DNA of 64,000 nucleotides from Tetramitus jugosus (Eukaryota > Heterolobosea > Eutetramitea > Acrasida > Vahlkampfiidae), in the NCBI GenBank assembly GCA_937625935.1, contig OW569379.1, forward strand, positions 186,001 through 250,000. The letters run 5' to 3'. This document shows positions 27,937 to 39,100 of the stretch, in pieces; the first letter of the stretch is position 1; each line of letters starts with the position of its first letter. The position numbers were made by a program, and so were the translations under genes. Under the pieces are notes generated by a model. That model did not search any database. It had not been told where the DNA came from and worked only from the letters and a program-made list of their open reading frames with translations.

Positions 27937-28251
27937 ATGATGATTGGTTGTTGCTTGTTGTTCTTTTTTGAAGTTTATGTGGTGGAACATGCGAGATTTT
28001 GGCGCTCAACAACAGAAAATGACTTCCAGTTATTTTTAGAGGGGATATTCCCGGAAGAGACATGGAACCCACAAATATTCAAGATATCTCTGTTTGAATG
28101 GACCGATACCAATGATGTGATGTCTTTCCATGTTTTATTGAAGGATTATTCAAGCAACAAAGAGTTGTTGTATCACTGCACCCTTAGCAAACCTGATTTT
28201 GAACATTCAAACAAAAAAGAGTATATTTTGCCGCCATTCAAATTTCCTTGA
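27937..28251 (+). CDS. Possible small protein, unknown
   Basis: An open frame of 104 aa from ATG 27937, with a hydrophobic N-terminus (MMIGCCLLFFFEVYVV) and a mixed hydrophilic body (FKISLFEWTDTNDVMSFHVLLKD) that does not look like simple sequence. It is head to head with ATG101 (47 bp between start codons). An E2F-like TTTGGCGC (27998-28005) falls inside it, and the ATG101 leader must overlap it. No family recognised; it may be spurious. Confidence 0.3.
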   Translation: MMIGCCLLFFFEVYVVEHARFWRSTTENDFQLFLEGIFPEETWNPQIFKISLFEWTDTNDVMSFHVLLKDYSSNKELLYHCTLSKPDFEHSNKKEYILPPFKFP

Positions 28252-28302
28252 CAAAAATTACTTGCACAACAAACAAAGTTTAACACAAGCAGTAGTAACA
28301 TC

Positions 28303-31300
28303 ATGATCAAGAAGGGATCGCTCTCTCACAAAATTGTGTCGTCTGTTGGTACTCAACACCACTTGACAACAACAAGAGTAGTCTCTCCATGCAAGTTGTC
28401 CAGTGCAATCCATGCAAAAAGCTATCATCATCATCATCATTATTCTCATGATGGTCGATTATCAGCACTCTCAAAACCATCCTTGCTTCACATTCATCGA
28501 AATGATCATTTCAAGTCAACATCAATAACAACTTCAAAAATCATTTCGCGAAGCAAGTACATTGAAGTGAAGCCACAAAATTTTATCACGTCGAATCCAG
28601 CACATCAAATCCCTCAGATTATTCAAGAGGCAAAGAAGAGTGATTCGTTTGTGGATACCAATGGTGACACGATTCAAAAATTGTCTCATTTTTCATTCGT
28701 TGATCCCAATTACAGTCATTCGAGCAGTGTCAATACCGGTGGTGATGATTCAGTGAAGACTGTTGAGCCAGTTACGAGTCCAAGTGGTTCGTTGTTGAGA
28801 GTAGAGCTCAGAGACAGAGCTATTGAGCTATTGACTCAAAAGGTGATAGATCAGGAGGCAAATGTGAGTCATCATGAAGGAACAGAAAAGTATGGCGTGT
28901 ATTTGAGTGGTCCAATAGGCAGTGGGAAAACTCAGTTGATGCAACAAGTGGCTGATCGACTATTTGAAGAGGGATGGGCTGTTGTGAGATTGCCTGATAT
29001 GAGAACTTGGACCATGAAGCAGTTTAGTTCACCCAGTGATGCGTGTAAATACTTTATTTGGTACATGAAGCAACAGTTTGGTTCTGGTGGATCCTTTTTT
29101 GGAGGCAAGAGTGTCGCCAAGTTTCACAAGACTGATCCGTTGCCAGAGTGGTGGCATCGAATTTTGGACAATCCAAGCGGTGTCAATGAGTCATCAGTTG
29201 TGAAACAATTGTTTAACGAGTTGGAGCAATATACTGCACATCGATTGTTGGTCATTTGTGATGATCATCATTTGTTGCACACGAAGCATCGTATCCCAGT
29301 CAACTCTGGTGTCATTGACAATTGTTTCTTCGCATTGTATCCATTCATGGAGCTAATGTTCCCTGGATCGCGATTCAAGAGAGGAGCTATGTTAATCTCA
29401 GGAGAACAAACTACTGATTCGTTCAAGAATGCCGTCGTAGGTGTCAAACAAAAGTTTTCGTATGTTTATGTCAATCGATTGAATGATATCGAGTGGAATA
29501 ACTTGCTCTCTACGAATGAAACCGCTAGAAAATTATTGTGTTTGGACAGTGAGAAAAACAGACAATTGAATCGCGATATTGAGCTTGAATTGAAGGAACT
29601 GACCAATGGATATGTGGGTAGTGTTGAAGTGATTTGTAACGAGATTGCAAAGCGATTGGAAGAGCAGAACAAGTTCCCAAAGATGTTCAAGACCATGTTA
29701 TCAAAGGTTGTGAAGCAAACTCCAGAGTCTAATCCAGAATTGGTTCGCTCTGTGTTGAGCGACTACAGAAGAGAGAAGCAGAGTAAATATACTGAGAGGT
29801 TGAACTCTGAAATATTGGCTCTGTTCCCTCATCCAGCCAAGAACACTGTCAAGTCATTCTGGGCCATCAGAAACGAATATTTGAGAGATATGACAAAGTT
29901 TTATGAGCAATTGTTCTATTATTTGGTGCCATTGTACAATCCTGATCCTCTATTGAAGGAGGTCAGACGTAACGAGATGTTAGACTCCAAGTCAGACTTT
30001 AAATTATTTAGAAACACCAATATGGAGAAGGTTCTGTTGCGCAAAGGTCTTATTTATGTGGACGCAAATGGAAATTATTTGCCGACCAACTCTATCGCTT
30101 ATCAGGCTGTTTTCGAAGTGATGGTCAACTCTCTCTATCGTCTGAAATTCAACTATAATGCTCAGAGAACAAGGGACTTGCAATTCATTGATTCTCCAAA
30201 GGAAATGTACTCGCGAAAGAAGGGAGCCATCATTAGGGAGCTTTCAAGAAGAGTCCTCGAGTTCAACACTCGCCCCTCAGTTTATGAACATGTCGACTTG
30301 ATGAAACAGCTGTTCCTTGAATGCAAAGCATCATCTAAAATGGATGAAACAATTACAATGACTCACATTCCAAAGTCAGGAAAAGAAGAGTTTGCGCTGC
30401 TGACCGATGAGGAAATGGAGAGACGAGAGAGAGACATTGCCACCTTTTTGATGGGAGAGCAAATGTTTGCAGATGGACGAAATGCAGCACAAATGGATGA
30501 AGCATATGAAAAGAGACGAGAGATGTTTGTTTCCAAGTTTGGATCTCTGCCAAAGGAAATATTTGAGGACACACTCAACATTCCAGTCATGTTGAATGAA
30601 CCAAATCCTCTCACTACTCTTCATGTTATCTCTCTGAACAGAGACAAGAGAGCAAGAATCAATCTATTGAAGGCGCACAAGGATGAATATGACCCAGCAC
30701 AGAAGATGACAACTCCAGTCACTGTGCACAAGTTGACTGCAGATCAGACAGTTGAACAATACTTGCAAACAATTCCACAAAGTAGTGATAACAACTTGGA
30801 CATTCAACTAATTGTTCCTTATTCAACAAGAATCAAGGGTGACATTGATCTTATTATTGCAACACGCAAGAACAGTTCTGATCAAAAGTGGAACGCCATA
30901 TTCGTGAAGGTGATCAATCTGGAAGAATTTTCAGAAATGACAACAAAGGATGTACATATAAGCAAGAGATATCACACCGATTTAGCACAGAGCACAAACA
31001 AGCAAGGAATATTTGAGAATGGCTACTTGGTTCTGCTGTCATTTGATGAGAAGCCTCCTGCAGACAAGGAGTACGCTGTTAAGGTTGATGTTGAATCCCC
31101 TGGCATCAATTTGTCCAATGTTTGGTTGTCATACAAGGAAGATTACATGCGAGATGACTTGGTCAATATTAAGAACTACTTCCCTGAAATCTCTCGTCGC
31201 AGAAAGGTTATCATCACACAGAATACGATCGTGGGTGATGACCCGAACGAAGACTTTATCGAGAATGCAATGTTGCAAATGGGAAGCAAGAAGAAGTTTG

Positions 31301-31326
31301 GAGCTGATTGGGAGCTCAGACTATAA
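28303..31326 (+). CDS. Large P-loop ATPase with presequence-like N-terminus and nuclease-fold-like C-terminus
   Basis: A 1007-aa protein. The first ~85 residues are rich in S, K, R and H with almost no acidic residues, as in a mitochondrial presequence; targeting is inferred. Walker A is GPIGSGKT (203-210). Walker B is LLVICDD (315-321). Sensor-like LISGEQ follows near 365. GWAVVRLPDMRTW after the first strand recalls the mitoribosomal GTPase DAP3/mS29 and archaeal/STAND-type ATPases, but no family is certain. A winged-helix-like stretch (LLRKGLIYVDANGNYLPTN) lies near 580. Near 847-870 the pattern DIDLII...IFVKV has the spacing of a PD-(D/E)XK nuclease core but lacks the acidic residue before Lys. 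The domain order, ATPase, winged helix, degenerate nuclease-like fold, is known from mobile and effector ATPases in general. Function unknown. Confidence 0.75.
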   Translation: MIKKGSLSHKIVSSVGTQHHLTTTRVVSPCKLSSAIHAKSYHHHHHYSHDGRLSALSKPSLLHIHRNDHFKSTSITTSKIISRSKYIEVKPQNFITSNPAHQIPQIIQEAKKSDSFVDTNGDTIQKLSHFSFVDPNYSHSSSVNTGGDDSVKTVEPVTSPSGSLLRVELRDRAIELLTQKVIDQEANVSHHEGTEKYGVYLSGPIGSGKTQLMQQVADRLFEEGWAVVRLPDMRTWTMKQFSSPSDACKYFIWYMKQQFGSGGSFFGGKSVAKFHKTDPLPEWWHRILDNPSGVNESSVVKQLFNELEQYTAHRLLVICDDHHLLHTKHRIPVNSGVIDNCFFALYPFMELMFPGSRFKRGAMLISGEQTTDSFKNAVVGVKQKFSYVYVNRLNDIEWNNLLSTNETARKLLCLDSEKNRQLNRDIELELKELTNGYVGSVEVICNEIAKRLEEQNKFPKMFKTMLSKVVKQTPESNPELVRSVLSDYRREKQSKYTERLNSEILALFPHPAKNTVKSFWAIRNEYLRDMTKFYEQLFYYLVPLYNPDPLLKEVRRNEMLDSKSDFKLFRNTNMEKVLLRKGLIYVDANGNYLPTNSIAYQAVFEVMVNSLYRLKFNYNAQRTRDLQFIDSPKEMYSRKKGAIIRELSRRVLEFNTRPSVYEHVDLMKQLFLECKASSKMDETITMTHIPKSGKEEFALLTDEEMERRERDIATFLMGEQMFADGRNAAQMDEAYEKRREMFVSKFGSLPKEIFEDTLNIPVMLNEPNPLTTLHVISLNRDKRARINLLKAHKDEYDPAQKMTTPVTVHKLTADQTVEQYLQTIPQSSDNNLDIQLIVPYSTRIKGDIDLIIATRKNSSDQKWNAIFVKVINLEEFSEMTTKDVHISKRYHTDLAQSTNKQGIFENGYLVLLSFDEKPPADKEYAVKVDVESPGINLSNVWLSYKEDYMRDDLVNIKNYFPEISRRRKVIITQNTIVGDDPNEDFIENAMLQMGSKKKFGADWELRL

Positions 31327-31469
31327 GTCCTGTCACAATAATAATCAAAATCTCTCAAGGTTTGGTAAAAATTATTTCTTATTCTCTAAATTGTTCTACG
31401 TTACACACAAATACACTGAAAAAGTCACAATACAATGAAAATATTAGGATCTCCTCCTTGCTTAGCATC

Positions 31470-34065
31470 CTAAAACTTTCTTCCTTTTTTTGTAGAGACG
31501 GGAGATGTTGGAACGGAAGCTTCAACATCATTAGCTCTCTTACTTAATCTAGATTCAATCTTCTTTCCATATGGAGTATTCCTAATGAGATGGAGCATTG
31601 GTTTCAACACTTCAGCAAACTCATTAAATTGCTTCAGCTCGGCCACAGACAATGCAGTCTGAACAACATAATTGCCGAACGAATCCTGAAGAATAGCAGG
31701 GAGCATTTGACATTCGAGCAACTCTCCTACCAATGCAGCCTTCAATTGAGTAGATCCTATTCTCAAACACTTTTCAATCACGTTTGAGCTAAACTTGTTG
31801 ATCGACAGTGAACCAACACTTCCCAAGAATTTGCTGATGACCATATCATTAATGGTCTCGTCTCCAATATTCAACACATACTGCACAACATAATTACCAA
31901 ATGGATTTTGTACAAGTGTAAGTGCATTGGAGGCAATCTCTCTCACGAGCATCATCTTTTGTTCATGTGAAGCAAAGTCAATGCATCTCTGCAGGACGCA
32001 GCAACCGTGTTTGTGTGTTGCAACATCGACACACTTTCCACCTGCGACAGCGTCATAAATAAAGTGCTTGTCCTGAGCGCTCAACTTTTGCAAACATCTC
32101 TGAATCACGTGATTTCCGTTCAGATCCTTAATCAATGGAACAACAGAATTGCGCAGAGCAATTGTAATGGCCTTGATTTGTTGAGGTGTTGACAAGCATT
32201 CAATCAACTTTTGAACCGCTCTTGTTCCGTGCATGTTCATTGAAATCTTGATCAAATCATTGGAGACAGCCTTGATAATGATACTCTTTTGAGCGTCATT
32301 GCAATGCTCGACCAATTTTTGGCACAAGTAATTTCCAAACGGATCAGTCATCAATTCAACAATATGTTCAGACACTTCGGTAAAGATCATCTTCATATCG
32401 TCTCCAACGTCTTCTTCCAACTTCTTTTGAAGGAATCGACAGCCATATTGATCCTTTGCCAGCCTATAAATCTTTCCTTGAGCTTCCTTGACAGTGTTCA
32501 ACTTGGCCACATTGAGCTTTGAGTTCTTGTCATCAGATTCAGCCAATGATGATGATGACGATGATGATGATGAAGACTTCTTGTTGTTATCCTTTTGATT
32601 CTTGCCATTGTTATTGTTTGTGGAAGTCTTGGAACGTGCCTTGGCAACAACAGTAGAGTAGGACATTGTTTTCTGAGGAGAGGATCTCTCATTGGATCCT
32701 TCTTCTTCCTCGCCATCGTTGTCATCTTCCTCTTCAGAGTTCTCTTCTTCTTCTGCGTCGTCAGAGCCTTCTTCAGAGTCAGATTCTTCCTCATCGCCTT
32801 CAGTCTCTTCTTCTTCTTCTTCATCATCATCATCAGCAGCAGACAGTCCTTGTTGTTGCTGTTGGACCATGTTTGGAGCTACACCATGATAACCATTGGC
32901 GGCAGCAAGCTGTTGTTGCTGTTGCTTCAATTTTTGCATTTGTTGAAGCTGTTGCATGTGCTGCAAATGTTGTTGCTGCAATTGCATGTTGTTGGATTGA
33001 TTGCCATTGTTGTTTGGAGCAACCATGCGCTGAGCCTGTGGTTGACGCAACACAGTTTGCTGCTGTTGCTGCTGCTTTTGTTGTTGTTGCGCATACAGTG
33101 AGCTAAACAAGCCTTGGGACTGCTCTTCCAATTGATGAGCCTGCATCGGTGAAGGTTGTCTCATTGGAGTCGGTTGAATCAATCCAGTAGAGTGCTGCTG
33201 CTGCTGCTGTTGTTGTTGTTGATAGTGCTGCATCATATTTGCATTGCCCCATTGCTGTTGTTGCTGTTGTGCATCTGACAAGTTCATTCCTGCAAATTTA
33301 GCCATCATACCAGTTGGACTCATCACCTACACATCATATCACATATCACACACACGTGTCAATACTTTCATACAACTCTACACATTTCAAAAAACAAACA
33401 AACACCAAGGAAACACAAAAAACAATGTAAATATAGATAAATAGACATCATACCTGCTGTTGTTGTTGTTGTTGATAGTAATAATGCTGCTGTTGTTGTT
33501 GTTGTTGATGCTGAGGTGATTGAGGAGGATATTCATCATTGCCCCAACTGTAAAACATGCTGTCTCTTTCGAGTGGTGGTGGAAGCTTGGATGGATTGTG
33601 ATGAGAATGATAAAACAATTCATAATTCTGTTCACATCGAATATCACCAAACAAGTGACTATATCTACTCTGTGAAGCAAACAATGTGTTGGATGAGAAT
33701 TCGAGTTGAGGAGGAGCGGAAGTAGCTCTTGGAATGTTCATTGCCATCAAATAATCAGCATCACTATTGTTGCTATTGATACCATTATTGTTGTTACTAT
33801 TGTTGGAAGGAGAGATCATGACAGATGGTGGAGGTGCATTGTCATATTGTTGTTGTTGTTGTTGTTGATAGTAACCCATTCCACTGTTTGTTCTCTGTGG
33901 TGGTGGTGTCACATTAAAATTGTAACTATTGTTGTTCATGTGAGGTACATGATGATGATTGGTTGGAGGGGCACCACTGCTACCAGCAGAGTTCATAATG
34001 TTGTGTAAAGCAGAAACAGCTTGTTGCTGTTGCTGTTGTTGTTGTTGCTGAAGATGATTGAACAT
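31470..34065 (-). CDS. Pumilio/PUF RNA-binding protein (2 exons)
   Basis: Sequence-specific 3'-UTR binder that represses or localises mRNAs. Exon 1 is 34065-33454 and exon 2 is 33326-31470. The 127-bp intron (donor GTATGA, acceptor TGTAG) is in phase 0 and joins two Q-rich frames into 822 aa. Residues 1-480 are Q/N-rich plus an acidic run (EEEEETEGDEEESDSEEGSD). Eight PUF repeats fill the C-terminus. Their base-reading helices are CRFLQ, NYLCQ, TRAVQ, NHVIQ, CCVLQ, NYVVQ, SNVIE and NYVVQ for repeats 1 to 8. By the PUF code this predicts 5'-UGU-N-UAUA-3', the classical PUF element. Repeat 5 (C-C-Q) lacks the usual Arg/Tyr/His stacking residue. The GTG opening exon 2 is not a start but the first spliced codon. 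Confidence 0.93.
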
Positions 34066-34612
34066 TTCAACAAAACAAAATGCTTTTTTTTACAATTTGT
34101 TGTTGTTTTTTTTTTGTTTTGTTTTTGTGTGTGAGTTTTTTTGACGAGTTTGTTGCGCGGAAGAAGAAATGGTGAACAAAAGGTGTTTCACAATGAGTAC
34201 GACGGAATTCCTTTCTTTTGTTGTGAGAAAACTTGTTGTTGTTGGAGGATGGGTTTCTCTAGTTGTGTTTGTGTCGTTTTTGAGTTTGTTGTTTGCGGAA
34301 AAGTGAAGCGGTGCGCGATGAAATGAAAACTTGTTGACTTGAAGACAGCGGGAAGAATGGAACGGAGATTTCAAGGGTCCCCTACTCGGATAGCATCTAC
34401 AATTCACTCCCATGAACCTGGACACTGAAGTGGAGGTGATATGACCTAACTGGCAAAACAGCGATAGGTATTTGAGCTTCACAAGAAATGAAGAGGATGG
34501 GAGAAAAAATGAGGATGACAGAAAGCTCGAGAAAGATTTTCCGCTTCAAAATCTCGACAAAAAAATTCCGCAAAGTACTTCACACACGATTTTTGTTTGT
34601 CTATTGCACAGA

Positions 34613-35635
34613 ATGATGATCCTCGCCTCAGTTGCCAACAAGAGAGCAGCTTCAACACGCAAGCTACTGCTCCAGCAATGCACAACCACCACTCGTTCAT
34701 TCACCACAACGAGAATAAGAACGGGCACTCCATTGCTCGAAAACAATAATAACTTGATCCAACAACGACATCAACCATCCTTGACATTGATAAGCACATA
34801 TCAACAAGAACAACGCTCTCAATATTCATCATCATCATCATCATCAGCTACAACACCATCACTCAGCAACACAACTATTGCAAGAGTCGTTGGTGAGAGC
34901 ACAGGAGGCAGAACATTTGCACAATACGCAGTTTCGTTTGTCGTTCTTCACATTGCGTTCGCATTCGGTATCACCAGTTTTTTATTGTTTAGTGAACCAT
35001 CAGAGTCACAAGTCGAATCTGAAAAGAGTGCATTCAGAGCTGTATTTCTTGCTCGTCAGAGACAAGCAGAGATTGAGAAGCTTCAAGGTGATGAATTGAA
35101 GAGATTTGAAGAGACGGGTGCTCTGCCAGAAGAAGTTGAAAAGTCATTGACTGAAAGGGTGGAACAGTTGGTCACAGATCAAATGGCTACTCTTGAGCAA
35201 GCAAAGGTGGTTGGTTCTGTTGGTATGATTCTCACAGCGTGCATCTCCACTGGTCTCACATTCTACTTTATGAGAAAGTTCGTCTCCAAGATTGTGTTCC
35301 ATTCCAAGATTAATTCATTGCCTAATCAAGCAGAATCCATGGACGTGTACCTCCAATCATGGAATCCGTTCATGAGGCCAAAATCCATCAATGTTCAAAC
35401 GTTTCATCGTTTGACACTTGTGCAACCAAAGTCAAAGAAGCCTCAAGTGGCATTTACACCACTTGTAGTGGACCATGCCTCTGGAGAAACAAAGTCCACT
35501 TCTGCTCTGTTTTATTTCTCAAAGGACAGCGAGGACGCTTTGCGGGTCTATGAAGCTTTGAGCAAGAGCGGTCTCCACCAGAAATCTCTCTCCTCACCTC
35601 CACAAGCTGACAGTGAAAAACCAACCAACAATTAA
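34613..35635 (+). CDS. Mitochondrial two-pass membrane protein, unknown
   Basis: 340 aa from ATG 34613; the frame is open upstream but has no earlier ATG. The N-terminus MMILASVANKRAASTRKLLLQQ, followed by R/T/S-rich sequence to about 45, fits a matrix presequence. Two membrane segments: AQYAVSFVVLHIAFAFGITSFLLF (near 105-128) and VVGSVGMILTACISTGLTFYFM (near 200-222). A charged helical loop with ERVEQLVTDQM lies between them. The layout loosely recalls DUF1279/FAM210-type inner-membrane proteins, but no signature is firm. The C-terminal third is soluble, with mixed strands. Confidence 0.65.
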   Translation: MMILASVANKRAASTRKLLLQQCTTTTRSFTTTRIRTGTPLLENNNNLIQQRHQPSLTLISTYQQEQRSQYSSSSSSSATTPSLSNTTIARVVGESTGGRTFAQYAVSFVVLHIAFAFGITSFLLFSEPSESQVESEKSAFRAVFLARQRQAEIEKLQGDELKRFEETGALPEEVEKSLTERVEQLVTDQMATLEQAKVVGSVGMILTACISTGLTFYFMRKFVSKIVFHSKINSLPNQAESMDVYLQSWNPFMRPKSINVQTFHRLTLVQPKSKKPQVAFTPLVVDHASGETKSTSALFYFSKDSEDALRVYEALSKSGLHQKSLSSPPQADSEKPTNN

Positions 35636-36169
35636 AGCTTTCTCACATACGTTGTGCTATTGTTGTATCACCAGTGATAGATAGCCACAAAGCTTTTTTA
35701 CACAAACGTGGGTCCACTTTCCCCTTATGAGCATGACACTCTCAGAACTCATGTTAATACTCCGGCTTGAAAAAAAAGAGTTTTCTGATAGGCAGAGGAG
35801 AAAAGCTCATCACACCACAACAGGACGAAAAGCAACAACGTGAGTTTTTTTTCTGTGCGCGTTGAACTCTTGCCTCAGAAAATTCAACAAACAATACTCG
35901 ATATCACCCAACACAAACAAGTTATTTTGACAGAAACGAAAACTGCCCAACCAAGGTGAATGAACGTCTAAAGGCAAGAGAAACAACATCCAACAACAAA
36001 CGTGCCAACAAATACGACGAAAATCAACAACAAAACGACAACACAACCACCACCAACGAACAACGAACAACCAACGACAATACAACAACAATCGATTGTG
36101 TTAGGCCGAAAACATTTTTGTGTTCACCGAGAGAGAAAATAATTGCACCAACAAACAAAAAAAAACAAA
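35636..36169. other. Intergenic 0.53 kb
   Basis: Between two plus-strand genes. It contains a small TATCAC-CA-GTGATA hairpin near 35669-35682 and an A/C-rich CAACAA leader before 36170. No open frame here is convincing. Confidence 0.4.
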
Positions 36170-39100
36170 ATGGAAGCTTTAGATCAAATCTTAACGTCTC
36201 GTAAGTGTCATTCACACATTCTTCTCTCACTCATTCTTATTCAATAGCATACATGCTCATTAACCAATTTTTGCGTTTTCTTCATATATGTGGATCATAA
36301 AAACAACATGAACGACTATCATTGTCATCTTCACCAACGAAATATGCAGTGGAAAAAAGCGCTTCAACACAGTTCGCTTCAACAACACTCACGTACTTTA
36401 AATTATCAACTCAAAACAACAACAATAATAATAATAATTATAATAACAACAACAACAACAATGGAACAGCAATAGATCGAAACACTGAACAATGGGTCAT
36501 GTTTCAAACAATGAGATCTTGTCAATTAGAGATGGACATTGCAACTGTATGTGTATTATCATATTTATGTGTGTGTGGAGTTTGAGTCTCACATTTGTTG
36601 TTGTTCTCACCATGTTCGTGTGGCTAACCACCATCTCTCAATTAAAAATCAAAAAATACACACACAACAGGAATTAAATGATATGAAGGAGCAAATTGCA
36701 CAGACAATACGGCTGGCAGAAGTGTACAGTGAGAACAAGTACTGCGGAGAAGCATATGAAATGCTGATTCGCGCCAAAAAAAATATGGAACAACGATTGA
36801 CGATTTCATCAATGGATCCACATGGTATGATGTCACTACATAATGATATGATTGTTGTTTTTGTTATTGATGCAGGATAGAGAGACTAACCACCAACCAC
36901 CATCACCATTGATATGAATTTTGATTAGCTGAATATTTATTGATAAAGATTATGTTTCTGTTGGGTGTTGTCATCATAACGCATATGAAGAGACATGACG
37001 ATGGAATGGAGTTTATTGACTCTGCGTACAACAGAGGAGATGAACTCGTTAGGTGCATATGCCCTGCCAACATTGATGTCAGAACGCAAAGCTCACTTAT
37101 TTATGATGTATGTACAGTCTCTCTACTATCTATATACAATGTCTATATATGGTAAAGAAGATGGAAAGCTTACACGACAGTTTTTTTGTCATTTTCAATG
37201 AAAAACGAATGGAACGAACTGAACGAACGAATGATGAATGAACACTACAATATTTTTTAGAGCAAACTACTATTGTCTGAGATATTGCTATACAAGGCTT
37301 CGACGGCCATTCAAAGAAATCGGAGTAATGACAGCATGGTTGCATCGAAAATCATTTCAACAACTCTGATAGAGACACTGAGAACAATTGTGGGAAACAG
37401 TGGCGACTCATGCTTGATTGTAAATGCGAATATTTTACGATTAACGTTGCTTGATGTTACATCCTGTTTGATATGTATGAAAGAATATGTGACTGCCCAA
37501 CGGTGTCTAAACTATGTAAATACAATGATGAATACGGACAGTGAGGTGAGCGAGGAGTCGCAAGTGAAGCGGTTGGCTCAAATGATGGAAACTGTGGAGA
37601 AGGTGATGGAGCAGGAACGATTGGCTGCAGAAGCAGCAAATGTTGCCAAAAAGGAACCAGCACCAGCACCAACTACAACTCCAGCAAAGAGCATAATGGG
37701 AACAGAGAGTGATGATGATGACTCTGATGGATGGCCCAGCTCTGATGAAGATGAACGACCATCAACCGGACTATCATTATCATTGGGACGGAACGCTAAG
37801 GTTACATTTGATGATGACGATGATGATGATGAAAGTGATGATTGGCCAAGCAGTGATGAAGGAAGCGATCGAAAGGCTCCTTTTGCTGGTCTCATTGATA
37901 ATTCTGATGACGAACTAGAGGAGAGTACGGATGACGTTGCTCATGAAGAACTCTTTCCTAATCGGTATCGGTTTTTCAAGTCTCGAGAGTTTGAAACGCT
38001 GGACAATTCTCCCAGCACTGAGCCATCTTGTTTATTAACACTAAAAACAGAGGATGGAGGTGAATCGTTCAAGGACGCTGGAGAGTTGAAGAGATGGCTT
38101 CAATCAATTGTGTCTAAACATACAAAATCTTTGGATCAAAGCAAAGTGGATGAAGAGAATGAGGTTCATAATGAGGTATCTTTGGTGGAATCATTTCAAA
38201 CAAATCTGAAATATATGGACATAGTATGTAATTATTTTTTGTTGCATGCATTTCAAGGTGATTATTGATTGACTCACCACTATCTATTAGTTTTCCAAGA
38301 GATGGGCTCGGGAATATTTCACCACATGCTGGACGTTATATTACATGAATAATCGGGAGGCTCATATACAGTGTTGGAAGTTGCTGGTCGATTATTTTAA
38401 CCAACTCCCAAATGCTAAGATAACCAAGAATCTCGACCAATCAGATGTTCAGAGATTAGCAACAATTTTTAACATTAGCATACAGTTGCTCCATATCGCA
38501 GCCTTGTTATGGTCTCCAGATTTAGTAAATGCGTTCCGGAGCATGATGGATTCTGTAAACCAGTTCTATCCAAGACAATCGGATGCAGTCACTTTAGTCG
38601 AAATGAAAGCACTATGTCATCATATACGGACAGTTGCCTTGAGTACAAGACGACAGGAGATGAGTCGTATTGTGCCAACACTCATCCAAATTTTTGAAAA
38701 GCATAACAAGAAGGCAAATACGGTTCCAACACCTACAACGCCGATCGTTGGAAATTCAAAAACACATTTGAAGAAGTTGGCCTCTAGTGTTGAATTGGCA
38801 TGTGAGGCGTTGCTTATTTTCCATTATTACATGTGCAATATGTCTCCAATAACCTTAAGTCCTCTTCTATCCGATGATGATAACATTATTTTGACGATAT
38901 GTGATGAGGAAATGCAAAATCACGAGTTATTTAATTTATGGAATCGGTTTGCGCAATTGGAGAATCTCTATTGTAAATTGAATTACTACTCCATGTTGAA
39001 AGCATTGACAATACTTGCATTAGGACAATGCTGCAAACATTTTAATGAGGATGGTAAGGCTGAGATGGCATTTTTTGAAGCGCTATTGATCATAGACAAA

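Noticed and set aside
28303-31326. Firm call as mitoribosomal DAP3/mS29
   Set aside because: Only the GW.V..PD..W and Walker segments resemble DAP3; the protein is over twice the size with an unrelated C-terminus.
33020-34060. CAA/CAG trinucleotide runs as a satellite or CRISPR-like repeat
   Set aside because: They encode poly-Gln in the PUF protein in frame; no spacer-repeat structure. No CRISPR array is present anywhere.
36539-36880. Independent gene in the 36.5-36.9 kb frames
   Set aside because: Explained as exons of the TPR gene with consistent GT-AG borders.
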